Assembly: GCA_025656455.1 (NCBI GenBank) | Contig: JAHXHS010000015.1 | Location: forward strand, 46,568 to 110,567 | DNA: 64,000 nucleotides | Reading direction: 5' to 3' | Source of the DNA: Candidatus Thiodiazotropha sp. (ex Epidulcina cf. delphinae) | GTDB lineage: Bacteria; Pseudomonadota; Gammaproteobacteria; Chromatiales; Chromatiaceae | Part shown: one piece after another, positions 17,863-26,575 of the stretch | Layout of the letters: each line of letters opens with the position of its first letter | How positions within the stretch are numbered: the stretch's first letter is position 1 | Position numbers and translations under genes: made by a program | Notes under the pieces: model-generated | Databases searched by the model: none | Told to the model about the DNA's origin: nothing | What the model saw: the letters and a program-made list of their open reading frames with translations, nothing else

Positions 17863-18462
17863 ATGACTAAAGTGGCAATCGTTTACCACAGCGGCTTCGG
17901 CCACACCAAGTTGCAGGCGGAAGCGGTGCATAGGGGCGCCGCCGCTATCGAGGGCGTTGAGGCCCTGTTGCTCACCGCAGAGGAGGCGGGCGCTGACCTG
18001 GATCGCCTCGACGAGGCGGATGGCATCATCTTTGGCTGCCCGACCTATATGGGCAGCATGTCGGCGGCGATGAAAAAGTTTCTCGAGTCAGCCGCCGCGA
18101 AATGGTTCACCCAGGCCTGGAAGGACAAAGTGGCGGGCGCCTTCACCAATTCCAGCTCCTATTCCGGCGATAAGCTCAATACCCTGGTCGGGTTGATGAT
18201 CAATGCCATGCAGCAGGGAATGATCTTCGTCAGTCTCGGCATGCACCCGGCCGCCAGCGATCCCGACTCGATGAATCGTATCGAAGGCCCGGGGCCTGAA
18301 GTGTTAAACCGAATAGGCTCCTATATCGGTCCGATGGCTGCCAGCTTTCAGGTTAACCCCGGCGATGCCCCGTCGACCGGCGATATCGCCACCGCTGAGG
18401 CCTATGGCGCGCGTGTCGCCGTCATCACCCGGCAACTGGTCCGAGGACGCAGCGCCGAATAG
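17863..18462 (+). CDS. Flavodoxin/WrbA-like NAD(P)H oxidoreductase
   Basis: A 199-residue flavodoxin-fold protein with an FMN phosphate loop (YHSGFGHTKLQAEAV) and the family segment GCPTYMGSMSAAMKKFLE. I start it at the ATG at 17863, which has GAGGAGAAT upstream; an in-frame start at 17821 is less likely. A quinone- or flavin-reducing role is probable. It lies between cytochrome b561 and YceI and probably shares their regulation. Confidence 0.88.
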   Translation: MTKVAIVYHSGFGHTKLQAEAVHRGAAAIEGVEALLLTAEEAGADLDRLDEADGIIFGCPTYMGSMSAAMKKFLESAAAKWFTQAWKDKVAGAFTNSSSYSGDKLNTLVGLMINAMQQGMIFVSLGMHPAASDPDSMNRIEGPGPEVLNRIGSYIGPMAASFQVNPGDAPSTGDIATAEAYGARVAVITRQLVRGRSAE

Positions 18463-18496
18463 TCGTTTTTTCCATCATCCCATAGGAGGGATCAGC

Positions 18497-19069
18497 ATGA
18501 ATCGTTATTTTACGTCTGTCTTTATCGCAGCCCTTATCATGACGACGCCACTGAGTGCCGAGGAGTATGTTATCGATAACAAGGGCGCCCATGCCTTTAT
18601 CCAGTTTCGTATCAAACACCTCGGTTACAGTTGGTTGTTCGGTCGCTTCAACGCGTTCAGCGGCCACTTCAGCTATGACGAGAAGAATCCGTCCGCGGCA
18701 AGGATAGCGGTCGATATCAATCCGGCCAGTATCGACAGTAACCATGCGGAAAGAGACAAGCATCTACGTAGCGAGGAGTTTCTTCATGTCGATAAATACC
18801 CGACAGCTAAGTTCGTCTCCACCGCCTATCAGGAGAAGGCCGATGGCAGCGCGGTGCTGAAAGGCGACTTCACCTTGCGCGGCGTGACAAAGCCGGTTGC
18901 CATTGCGGTGGAGAAGATCGGCCACGGCAAGGATCCCTGGGGCGGTTACCGTCGCGGATTTTTCGGCACCACAGAGATCGCCCTGAAGGATTTCGGTATT
19001 CCATTCGACCTGGGGCCTGCATCGCGCACCGTGCAACTGGAGCTCTCAGTGGAAGGCATACGTCAATAG
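18497..19069 (+). CDS. YceI-family periplasmic lipid-binding protein
   Basis: A 190-residue secreted protein with a signal peptide (about 1-20, ending LSA). The YceI beta-barrel is shown by HAFIQFRIKHLGYSWLFGRF and FTLRGVTKPVAIAVE. YceI lipocalin-like barrels bind isoprenoid lipids or quinones, consistent with the cytochrome b561 two genes upstream. The start at 18497 is fixed by the AGGAGGG ribosome site; an upstream in-frame extension overlaps the flavodoxin gene and is not supported. Confidence 0.92.
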   Translation: MNRYFTSVFIAALIMTTPLSAEEYVIDNKGAHAFIQFRIKHLGYSWLFGRFNAFSGHFSYDEKNPSAARIAVDINPASIDSNHAERDKHLRSEEFLHVDKYPTAKFVSTAYQEKADGSAVLKGDFTLRGVTKPVAIAVEKIGHGKDPWGGYRRGFFGTTEIALKDFGIPFDLGPASRTVQLELSVEGIRQ

Positions 19070-19120
19070 TTCGGGTTAATAAAAAGGTCAGGCGCAACAA
19101 ACCCTATCAAGCAAGATTTG

Positions 19121-19640
19121 TCCGCCAATGAACGCGAATCAACGCAAATTTGCTTTGAGTGTCTTCTACCCTGGTTCCGCTTATCCGCTGTTTGTCTAGG
19201 GCCTGTTAACACTAATCGGATTGTCACTGCCAGGGGCCATTTTTTACCCAGCAAGGCAGAACGAGCGTGGTGTAGCCCAGCTACATGAGCGAGTGATAAC
19301 GCCGCTGGGTGAAAAATGGCCCCTGGCCCTTCGGGTTGCGCCTGAAAAAGCCCCACTCGGCGTTGCTCGTCGCTTATTTGGAACGACCAAACCGCGCTCC
19401 TCGCGCCTTGATTGGGGCTTTTTCAGGCACAACAGTGGCAATCCGATGAGTGTTAACAGGCCCTAGGCGGGTCATCCCGGAGAAGTAGAGCCTGGATGTA
19501 GCGTTTACGGAGTAAAGGCTGGAATGCGGGTTAAGACCTTGCATCGCTGGTAAGAGAGATTTTGCCTTGACTGAAAACCCTCAAGGCAAGTTACAGGATG
19601 GATGATTCACATTTGCGTTAATTTGCGTTCATTCGCGGAC
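19121..19640. repeat. Inverted pair of family D repeats interrupted by a palindromic element
   Basis: A TCCGCCAATGAACGCGAATC-type motif at 19121-19150 faces its inverted copy at 19611-19640. Between them sits the 271-bp palindromic element A1 (19196-19466), which looks inserted into a pre-existing family D repeat. The tail to about 19715 matches the tract at 127-275. Confidence 0.65.
19196..19466. mobile_element. Palindromic three-way-junction element, family A copy 1
   Basis: A 271-bp element with ends CTAG. Its outer arms of about 34 bp are inverted repeats with two mismatches (starting CTAGGGCCTGTTAACACT). Inside are two hairpins: stem CAGGGGCCATTTTTTACCCAG with loop CAAGGC(19252)...AACGCC(19303), and stem CCTGAAAAAGCCCC with loop GGCGTT(19359)...GCCTTG(19410). 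The junction CCCTTCGGG (19327-19335) lies at the exact midpoint. No protein is encoded; the short frames seen are chance. Best explained as a non-autonomous mobile or structured element. Confidence 0.75.
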
Positions 19641-19722
19641 AAGACAATCAACTTTGAGTTGAAGCGTTGAACCCTGATGATGGGTATGATCTACCCGCCC
19701 GATCAGAGGCAGGGGCAATGGT

Positions 19723-20688
19723 TTAGCGGATGATCTCTTCAGCCGCCTGCATGATGAGGCGGCTGGTGGCGTTGGGGCGGTGAGACTGCTCGCTCAGCAT
19801 GCGCCGCCATTTCCTGGCGCCGGGCTGGCCGTGAAACAGGCCGAGGATGTGGCGCGTTATCCGGTTGATCGGTGTGCCGGCCGCCAACTCCTTTTCGACA
19901 AACGGGATCAATGATGCCACAACCTGGCCACGGGTCACGGCCTCGCCGGTTTTTGCAAAGATTACTCGATCCGCTTCTGCCAGCATCCAGGGATTGTGAT
20001 AGGCCTCGCGGCCGATCATTACGCCGTCCACATGCTCGAGTTGTCGTTGCGCCTGCTCAAGGCTGGTGATGCCGCCGTTGATGATCACTTCGAGTTGGGG
20101 GAAATCGCGTTTGAGCCGATGGACCGTTGCATAGGATAGGGGAGGAATCTCGCGGTTCTCTTTGGGGCTCAGTCCCTGCAGCCAGGCCTTGCGGGCATGC
20201 ACGATGAAAGTGTTGCAGCCTGCCTCGGAGACAGTGCCGATAAACTCGCAAAGTTCATCGTAGCTGTCATGCTCATCGACACCGATGCGGTGTTTAACGG
20301 TGACATCGACGCTCACCCTGTCCCTCATCGCTTTGACGCAATCGCTGACCAGCTGCGGTGTCGCCATCAGGCAGGCCCCGAAGCGCCCTGATTGGACTCT
20401 GTCAGAGGGGCATCCCACATTCAGGTTGATCTCATCGTAGCCCCATGTCTGCCCCAGTCCGGCGCACTCAGCCAACTCTTTCGGGTCACTGCCGCCCAGT
20501 TGCAACGCCACCGGGTGTTCGCTTGGGTCAAAATCGAGAAACCTTGCGCGATTCCCATGCAATATGGCGCCTGTAGTCACCATCTCTGTATAGAGCACGA
20601 CATGCCTGGAGATCAGGCGCAGGAAATACCGACAGTAGCGGTCGGTCCAGTCCAGCATCGGGGCAACGGCAAGTCTACGATTGGGCAT
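19723..20688 (-). CDS. dusA: tRNA-dihydrouridine synthase A
   Basis: A 321-residue FMN-dependent TIM-barrel enzyme that reduces uridine at positions 20/20a of tRNA. Family features include APMLDWTDRYCRYFLR, NLNVGCPSDRVQSGRFGACLM (with the catalytic Cys) and INGGI. DusA-type length and the RNA-contacting C-terminal helical domain are present. It stands alone between a repeat region and the HigBA locus. Confidence 0.94.
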   Translation of the reverse strand: MPNRRLAVAPMLDWTDRYCRYFLRLISRHVVLYTEMVTTGAILHGNRARFLDFDPSEHPVALQLGGSDPKELAECAGLGQTWGYDEINLNVGCPSDRVQSGRFGACLMATPQLVSDCVKAMRDRVSVDVTVKHRIGVDEHDSYDELCEFIGTVSEAGCNTFIVHARKAWLQGLSPKENREIPPLSYATVHRLKRDFPQLEVIINGGITSLEQAQRQLEHVDGVMIGREAYHNPWMLAEADRVIFAKTGEAVTRGQVVASLIPFVEKELAAGTPINRITRHILGLFHGQPGARKWRRMLSEQSHRPNATSRLIMQAAEEIIR

Positions 20689-20814
20689 GTGAATATAGTT
20701 TAATAAAAACAGTATGTTACCAGTGTGCCACTCTCCGTTCCAGATTCAACCAATGATTGGATCGATACAATGGGTAACCAATACCTGAACCCTCCCATCT
20801 TATTTGAAGAGAGC

Positions 20815-20850
20815 TTGCAAGGGTCCCAATATGGGACTATAATTTGGGAC
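20815..20850 (+). promoter_or_regulatory. higBA promoter with embedded operator; possibly leaderless
   Basis: A perfect inverted repeat GTCCCA-ATA-TGGGAC lies at 20823-20837, with a third half-site TGGGAC at 20845-20850. A -10 box TATAAT (20838-20843) abuts it, and TTGCAA (20815-20820) lies 17 bp upstream as a -35. Transcription would begin at or within a base or two of the higB ATG at 20851, so the message may be leaderless. The operator overlaps the promoter as expected for autorepression by the antitoxin or complex. Confidence 0.65.
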
Positions 20851-21153
20851 ATGAGAATCATTGCCCTATCCACATTGAAGGCATTTTGGGAGGGTGGTCC
20901 GTCTCACGCTGATGCCATCGAGTCTACGTTGGCTTGGTATAGGCACGTCCTGAAGGCTGACTGGGCATCCCCTGCGGAGGTGAAACAGGATTTCAGGAAT
21001 GCCAGCATTCTTAAGGATGGGAGGGTGGTATTCAACATTGCTGGGAACAAATACCGGTTGGTAGTGTGGATTAACTATGCTTATCGGGTTGTCTATATCC
21101 GCTTTATCGGCACTCATGCCCAATATGACCAGATTGATGCACAAACCATTTAA
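20851..21153 (+). CDS. higB: HigB-type mRNA interferase toxin
   Basis: A 100-residue RelE/HigB-fold toxin with the family opening MRIIALSTLKAFWE and the core VVFNIAGNKYRLVVWINY...VYIRFIGTHAQYD. HigB toxins cut translating mRNA. I start it at 20851, where the canonical N-terminus begins, rather than at in-frame upstream starts. No ribosome site is visible, which agrees with a leaderless message. The antitoxin gene follows after 19 bp. Confidence 0.9.
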   Translation: MRIIALSTLKAFWEGGPSHADAIESTLAWYRHVLKADWASPAEVKQDFRNASILKDGRVVFNIAGNKYRLVVWINYAYRVVYIRFIGTHAQYDQIDAQTI

Positions 21154-21172
21154 ACCCCGGAGGTAATGTACG

Positions 21173-21544
21173 ATGGACATCAAGCCGATCAAAACTGATG
21201 CTGATTACCGTGCAGCATTAAAGGAAATTGAAGCACTGATGATGGCGGAACCCGATATGCCAGAGGGAGAAAAGCTGGATATACTGGTGACGCTGGTTGA
21301 AGCCTACGAAAGAAAACACTATCCGCTCGACCTGCCGGACCCCGTAGAAGCGATCAAATTCGAAATGGAGCAGAAGGGTTTGACCGTCAAGGATCTGGAG
21401 CCGATGATCGGCAAGAGTAATCGTGTCTACGAAATCCTTAACCACAAGCGTTCGCTGACGCTTAAGATGATCTGGAAACTGCATCGGGGTCTTGGAATTC
21501 CAGCGGAGTCATTGATCAAGCCACCGAATCATGCACATATATGA
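21173..21544 (+). CDS. higA: HigA-type antitoxin with XRE helix-turn-helix
   Basis: A 123-residue antitoxin. The N-terminal half (to about 58) is the toxin-binding helical region; residues about 60-120 form an XRE helix-turn-helix (GLTVKDLEPMIGKSNRVYEI...SLTLKMIWKLHRGLGIPAESL). This order is usual for HigA fused to the YhgA-like N-terminus. A strong CCGGAGGT ribosome site precedes it, so it should be translated better than the possibly leaderless toxin. Confidence 0.92.
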   Translation: MDIKPIKTDADYRAALKEIEALMMAEPDMPEGEKLDILVTLVEAYERKHYPLDLPDPVEAIKFEMEQKGLTVKDLEPMIGKSNRVYEILNHKRSLTLKMIWKLHRGLGIPAESLIKPPNHAHI

Positions 21545-21633
21545 GAGCCCTAAAGATTGGTTGCTTCGTCCGTAAATGACTGCTGATAGACTTGATCGAC
21601 TCATGAATATCCCCCCGATGAGCGGTTGATCAT

Positions 21634-24189
21634 TCAACGTGTTATCAGCTTGATGTCTATCTCATTGTCCTGGATATAGTGCTCCAGCGCCGCCTCAGTC
21701 TCGTCGATGATTTCCTCTATCTCGTTCAAATGCTTACGGCCGTGGCGTCTGATCTCCTCACTCGAGGCGCGATTCAGTTTCGCCGCTTTGTCTAAGAGGA
21801 TGGTTGCGCCGATATTGCCCGCGGCCCCCTTGATTGCATGGGCGTCGTCGATGATCTGGTTGATATCGAGCTGTTCGATGGCAATGTCCATGCGCTCGAT
21901 ACAGGCATAGATATCGGCAAGGAAGTTGTTGACCAGTTCTTCGAAAAAGCCCTCGCGTGTGCTCAGTCTGGTCAATGCATCAAGCGTTTCGTTGTTTAGG
22001 TATTCTGGCTTTTTGCTGGTGAAGGGCGTTGTTTTGCGAGTCACCCGATAACGACGCTGACTATCCTCGGAGGCTTTGTTGTCGGTATTGGTCAAGCGCA
22101 GGATATGGACGATCAAGGCATTGATGTCAACGGGCTTCTGCAGATAGATATCGGCTCCGGCCTCCCGGCATTGCAATTCGGCTTCTTTGGATATGTTCGC
22201 GGTGAGGACGATGAAGGGAATGTCATTGAACAGGCCGTGTCCCGCCTTATACTCCCTGATAACGTCCAGTCCGCCGATGCGGGGCATCTGCATATCGAGG
22301 ATGGCCAGATCGAACTCCGTCTCTTCGAAGCGCTGGAGTGCGCTCTCACCGTCTTCGACAAGTTCCGCCTCGAAGCCTGCCTTGGTCAACATCTCGCCAA
22401 GGATGAGACGATTGACTGAGGTGTCTTCAGCAACCAGAATCCGCAGTTTTTTCTGATTCTGCTGTTGATTCCAGGTGTCGATCGACTGTACGCCGTCCGG
22501 TAAGTTGGTATCCAGGAATGCGGAGTGTATGGCGTTATAGAGTTGGCGCCTGTTCTCCAGGTCCTGAACCACGGAGTCGATTTCGGGGGGTATGTTGAAT
22601 GGCTGGAACTTGCCGATGGTGTCGATCAGGATGATATGGCAATCATCGCTGTTTGACAGGCGTATATCCCTGACCAGTGCTTCCAGGCCTCCGGCAATGT
22701 GTTCGGCGTCCAGCAGGATCAGAGGTAACTGGCTCTCGGTGGTCCTGGGACGAATGAGCCTCTCAATCAGTTCATCCGTCGTGCTGACCGCATCATTTGC
22801 GATATCCCATAGTTTCAGCGGTTGATTGATCCTGGTATAGAAACTCAGACTGTTGGTGAAGGTGATTGCCGTGTGTCCCGAGTAGGTCTGTTCCATCGAG
22901 GTGACGGGCAGCTCCAACGGCAGGTCGAAATAGAAACGGGTGCCTTTTCCAAGCGTGCTTTCAACATGAATGTCTCCATCCATGCAGTTGACCAGTTCCT
23001 TGGAGATGGTGGTGCCCAGGCCGGACCCGCCATACTCTCGGGTGATGGAATCATCGATTTGATTGAAGCGCTGGAAGATGTGCTTCAGGCCTTCTTTTGC
23101 TATGCCGATCCCGGTATCGATGACTTCGAAGCGAAGATTTGCAGTGGTTTGGGTGATTTGCAGGCCGTTGACCCTGATATCGACATAGCCTTGATGGGTG
23201 AACTTGATGGCATTGCCGATCAGGTTGTTCAACACCTGCTGGATACGCTGGGGATCACCCAGCAGGTTGAAGGGTACTTCAGGGGAGATATGGGTCATCA
23301 ACCTGATGTGTTTCTTTTGGGCGATAGGCTCGAGGGTGGAGCTGACTGTGGTGACCAGGGCATGCAGGTCGAATGCTTCATGCTCGATCTTGATCTGCCC
23401 GGCATCGATCTTGGAAAAATCGAGTACGTCATCGATGAGGGTGAGCAAGTGCCGGGCGGATGCATCGATGGTCTTGACCTTGTTATTGACGCCGCGGGCC
23501 AGCTTTTCCGTCATGAGTAATTGTGAAACGCCGATGATGCCGGTGAGTGGTGTGCGCATTTCATGGCTCATGTTCGCGAGGAACCGGCCTTTTGCCTGAT
23601 TGGCTCCTTCGGCAACGGCTTTGGCCTCGACCAGTTGCCCGAGGATCTTGGAGACGAAGATCGGAATCACGATATTGGTGACCACCAATCCATAACCCAC
23701 GATCGGGTGCATCAACCAGAACGGTGAAATATTGATGATGATAAGCAGGCCGGAGTTGGAGAGCAGCATGCCGAGATAGAGATAGTTGGTGCCGAATCGC
23801 GCACCGTATCCAACGGTGATCCACAGAAGCACCGTAAACAGGGGCGCGCCAAACTCGCCGGCGCCGTACATGGCAAGACAGGTCATGCCGTGATCACCCA
23901 GCATGGTGATGATCTTTCGCAGGCGGGAACCTTGTTTGACATACCTGAAGGAGACCAGGACCAGCAGTGAAAAGACCTCGTATCCCGCGGCAAGCATGGT
24001 GGCCGTGACGTGGCTGCTGCCCAACGGGTTGAGCAGGTCCGAGATCAGTAGATAGATAAAGACGACAAAGGTGAAGAAGAGTCGAATCAACCCCTGTTCA
24101 TACTCCAGGCGCGCCCCATCGCTCAGTCCTTGGGTCAAGGCTGTGAATCTGGGCAGTCTGAAGACTTCTTTCAATGTTTCGCCGGCCAT
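21634..24189 (-). CDS. rpfC: RpfC-like hybrid sensor histidine kinase (DSF receptor)
   Basis: An 851-residue hybrid kinase. The N-terminal segment [13 protein letters not shown] and about five transmembrane helices (36-185) match the DSF-sensing region of RpfC. Then come HisKA with His209 ([11 protein letters not shown]), HATPase (N boxes [21 protein letters not shown]), a degenerate receiver-like region (about 435-560), an intact receiver with Asp632 (LDMQMP), and a C-terminal Hpt domain with His784 (AHAIKGAAG). In Xanthomonas the protein senses cis-unsaturated fatty acids and signals to the HD-GYP protein RpfG. The divergent neighbour is the synthase; no rpfG lies in the window. Confidence 0.88.
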   Translation of the reverse strand: MAGETLKEVFRLPRFTALTQGLSDGARLEYEQGLIRLFFTFVVFIYLLISDLLNPLGSSHVTATMLAAGYEVFSLLVLVSFRYVKQGSRLRKIITMLGDHGMTCLAMYGAGEFGAPLFTVLLWITVGYGARFGTNYLYLGMLLSNSGLLIIINISPFWLMHPIVGYGLVVTNIVIPIFVSKILGQLVEAKAVAEGANQAKGRFLANMSHEMRTPLTGIIGVSQLLMTEKLARGVNNKVKTIDASARHLLTLIDDVLDFSKIDAGQIKIEHEAFDLHALVTTVSSTLEPIAQKKHIRLMTHISPEVPFNLLGDPQRIQQVLNNLIGNAIKFTHQGYVDIRVNGLQITQTTANLRFEVIDTGIGIAKEGLKHIFQRFNQIDDSITREYGGSGLGTTISKELVNCMDGDIHVESTLGKGTRFYFDLPLELPVTSMEQTYSGHTAITFTNSLSFYTRINQPLKLWDIANDAVSTTDELIERLIRPRTTESQLPLILLDAEHIAGGLEALVRDIRLSNSDDCHIILIDTIGKFQPFNIPPEIDSVVQDLENRRQLYNAIHSAFLDTNLPDGVQSIDTWNQQQNQKKLRILVAEDTSVNRLILGEMLTKAGFEAELVEDGESALQRFEETEFDLAILDMQMPRIGGLDVIREYKAGHGLFNDIPFIVLTANISKEAELQCREAGADIYLQKPVDINALIVHILRLTNTDNKASEDSQRRYRVTRKTTPFTSKKPEYLNNETLDALTRLSTREGFFEELVNNFLADIYACIERMDIAIEQLDINQIIDDAHAIKGAAGNIGATILLDKAAKLNRASSEEIRRHGRKHLNEIEEIIDETEAALEHYIQDNEIDIKLITR

Positions 24190-24440
24190 GGCACTTCCAC
24201 GGTTATTGATTTTAATGAGAATAAACTATTTATTGTAACAGTTAGGCACTATTTTGACCGCATGAAAGCACTATAGCGGCAGAATTAGCATAAATATTTG
24301 TCTACCGATACGCTTTTTTCATCCTCGAATAGGGAAAAAAGCAGAATACCTTGCTCAAGATCAATTAGTTAAAGGATTCTACTTCCCAATAAAACCAGAA
24401 ATGGGTCACGATCAAAGGGTTTTGGTTGCTCCTCCTTCAA

Positions 24441-24492
24441 GCATTTCATGAAATGCTGTTTTTATCTTGCAAGGCTAAAGCCTAAGATAAAA
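24441..24492. promoter_or_regulatory. Palindrome and hairpin in the rpfC-rpfF intergenic region
   Basis: A perfect 16-bp palindrome GCATTTCATGAAATGC (24441-24456) is followed by a hairpin with arms TTTTATCTT and AAGATAAAA (24460-24468, 24484-24492) and an inner AGGCT/AGCCT stem. It lies 79-130 bp upstream of the rpfF start and may be a regulator site or leader structure. No T-run follows, so it is not an obvious terminator. Confidence 0.5.
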
Positions 24493-24570
24493 GCACCATC
24501 GTGATACTTGTTCGATGTGTTGTTAACCATTCGTTTCGCCAGACTATATGACACCCACCCAGAGAGGAAG

Positions 24571-25485
24571 ATGAAAATGCTCAAAGCCGTGCCCACACAA
24601 TCTCTGAACGATCTCTCCTATGATACGCTCAACGTGCGTTATGACGAGAGCTATAAGACCCTCACCTTTGCCATGGATCCCGGTGCAATACCCTGCTTCT
24701 CATATCAGTTGTTAAGGGACATCAACCGATTCCAGACAAACATGGCTGACTACCTCGGTGGCAGGGAGCCCAAAACCGATATCGATTTTCTTGTATTTGC
24801 TTCCGATGTTCCCGGCGTATTCAACCTGGGTGGCGATCTGAAGTTCTTCGTGGATATGATTACCTCGGGAGACCGGCGAACCTTACAAAACTACGCCGAG
24901 TTGAGTATCGATGTGCTGTATGCCAATTTCATCAATCTCAACGCCGATGTGCGCACTATTTCGTTGGTGACCGGCACCGCTTTGGGGGCAGGCTTCGAGG
25001 CCGCTCTTTCGAGCGATTACATCATTGCCGAGGCCGGTGCGACATTCAAGTTTCCGGAAGTGGTCTTCAATATGTTTCCCGGCATGGGGGCCTACTCTTT
25101 CCTTGCACGCCGTATCTCGCCGGCCTTGGTGGAAAAAATGATTGTGAATGCGGAAGGCTACAGCGCCGAGGCGTTGTACGAAATGGGGATTGTCGACGCT
25201 ATTGCCGATCCGGGCCAGGGAGAGGTGGCGCTCAGGTCGTTCATCAGGCGCCTTAACAAGTCGAACATCACCAGAAGATCGGTGCTGAGGATGCGCAACC
25301 GTGTGCTGCCGTTGGAGAAGCAGGAGTTGCTGGATATCGCCCATGACTGGGTCGAGGCGGCGTTTTCGCTCAGTGAGCGTGATATTTCGGCGATGTCGCG
25401 TCTGGTCAGGGCTCAATCGAAAATGATGAGTCAGAGCAGTCCAAGCGAAAAACAGACTCAACTGCCGATGCAAAACCACGCCTGA
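24571..25485 (+). CDS. rpfF: RpfF-type DSF synthase (crotonase fold)
   Basis: A 304-residue crotonase-superfamily enzyme. The two catalytic glutamates of RpfF are visible as Glu143 (GAGFEAALSSDYIIAE) and Glu163 (FPEVVFNMFPGMGAYSF), almost at their Xanthomonas positions (141, 161). The C-terminal stretch ISPALVEKMIVNAEGYSAE...GMG-like...SRLVRAQSK also follows RpfF. RpfF makes cis-2-unsaturated fatty acid signals from acyl-ACP by dehydratase plus thioesterase activity. I start at ATG 24571; ATG 24577 is equally possible and a TTG at 24508 unlikely. Divergent from rpfC, which agrees with a signalling pair. Confidence 0.88.
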   Translation: MKMLKAVPTQSLNDLSYDTLNVRYDESYKTLTFAMDPGAIPCFSYQLLRDINRFQTNMADYLGGREPKTDIDFLVFASDVPGVFNLGGDLKFFVDMITSGDRRTLQNYAELSIDVLYANFINLNADVRTISLVTGTALGAGFEAALSSDYIIAEAGATFKFPEVVFNMFPGMGAYSFLARRISPALVEKMIVNAEGYSAEALYEMGIVDAIADPGQGEVALRSFIRRLNKSNITRRSVLRMRNRVLPLEKQELLDIAHDWVEAAFSLSERDISAMSRLVRAQSKMMSQSSPSEKQTQLPMQNHA

Positions 25486-25852
25486 CGGCAAGGTATGGCC
25501 TTTCCATGGAAGATCTCAGGTGGGAATGGATAATGTCGAGCGAACCGATCACAGTGGTAATCTGTAGGGCGGCGATGCCAGCGGATGCGGCAGGTGTGCT
25601 GTCCTGTTTTCGAAGGCGATAAGCCTTTGAGAATGTGGGAGTTGGAGCATCTCATTTTTCGATTCCGGTCCGGACACATCCCAGGGATGGGGGGTCCGGA
25701 TGCTATTGACTTGGCTTCAAGATAGATGCCTTTGCGGCGTGTACTGGAGAGGCGGTGCGTTTATGCACGTTTACAGATCAAAGCATTGAATCCGTTGGAT
25801 GCCGGTGAACGTATCGATACCAGGAAGCGTGTTATACGTTTCAATCGCCAGG

Positions 25853-26163
25853 CTAGTACTCTTTCAAGGTGATATTGTCGGGTTCAGAGCCACCCAGGTG
25901 ATCCAAGGCAAGGCGCAGTCCGCAGGGAGAAGTGGCACATGGATGTGGCGTTTACGGACCGAAGGATGGAATGGCATGCCCTTTTCAAGGGCTGCAACGC
26001 AGCATTGGATTACCTGGGTGGCTCCCTACGGGCGAGCCGGGAAGCGCTCGCCCGCGGTGTTGCGCCTCTTGACAAGGGCTTGCCATTGCCTGCGAGGCGC
26101 GCCTAGCGCTCAACCGCTTCTCGGTTCGCTGAACCCGACAATATCACCTTGAAAGAGTACTAG
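25853..26163. mobile_element. Palindromic three-way-junction element, family B copy 1
   Basis: A 311-bp element with perfect 35-bp terminal inverted repeats that begin CTAGTACTCTTTCAAGGTGA. Arm 1 has stem AGCCACCCAGGTGATCC with loop CAAGGCGCAG...GCTGCAACGC. The junction is CCCTACGGG (26024-26032). Arm 2 has stem AGCCGGGAAGCG. It shares its last CTAG with the next element. No coding capacity. Confidence 0.78.
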
Positions 26164-26430
26164 TGTGGTGTAACGTATAAACTGTACCAATCAGCGAGGC
26201 GCTAAGCCGTTAGCTGCTAGGCGCGTTGCGCCGGGAATGGCCGCGCCCTTTCCAAGCAACGCAACAACGCAGATGACGGCTTAGCGTCTCGCCCGAAGGG
26301 AGGCCCGTCAATGCCTCAATCCTGCGTTGCAGCGCTTAACAAGGGCGCTGCCATTGTCTGCGCGCTGCGCCTTGTCTTGAGGCATTGACGGGCCTCTGAT
26401 TGGTACAGTTTATACGTTACACCACACTAG
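26160..26430. mobile_element. Palindromic three-way-junction element, family C
   Basis: A 271-bp element with perfect 35-bp terminal inverted repeats that begin CTAGTGTGGTGTAACGTATA, unrelated to families A and B in sequence. Arm 1 stem is GGCGCTAAGCCGT; arm 2 stem is AGGCCCGTCAATGCCTCAA with loop GCGTTGCAGCG...GCCTTG. The junction CCCGAAGGG (26292-26300) is at the midpoint. Exactly one CTAG separates it from family B copy 1, as expected if one inserted into the TA flank of the other. Confidence 0.78.
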
Positions 26431-26575
26431 GCAAGCAGTACGCCATCACGAGTCCTTCGGTGTATCGGTTGCCCGGGATAGCGGGGTGTAGGCGAAATCG
26501 CTATTGTAACTGCGGCATCCGTTACTAACCTATAGGACATCAGGTTAATAACATCGACTCGAGAGGAGAGCGCAG

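Larger units (their letters stand above)
25486..26575. other. 1.09-kb gap without genes
   Basis: No credible gene. It holds two abutting palindromic elements (25853-26163 and 26160-26430). The flanks at 25486-25852 and 26431-26575 show no coding pattern. The last 20 bases contain the cfa ribosome site GAGGAGAG. The 117-aa frame at 25799-26152 lies mostly within the first element and is rejected. Confidence 0.7.

Noticed and set aside
19221..19466. 81-aa frame and overlapping antisense frame in element A1
   Set aside because: Products of the palindrome; frames are not kept in copy A2.
19196..19466. Integron attC site (GTTAACAC resembles the attC core)
   Set aside because: Element is far longer than attC, sits without cassette genes or integrase, and other families lack the GTTRRRY core.
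24460..24492. Rho-independent terminator upstream of rpfF
   Set aside because: Hairpin has no following T-run on the plus strand and lies inside a divergent promoter region.
25799..26152. 117-aa open frame
   Set aside because: Lies almost wholly in palindromic element B1; not shared with copy B2.
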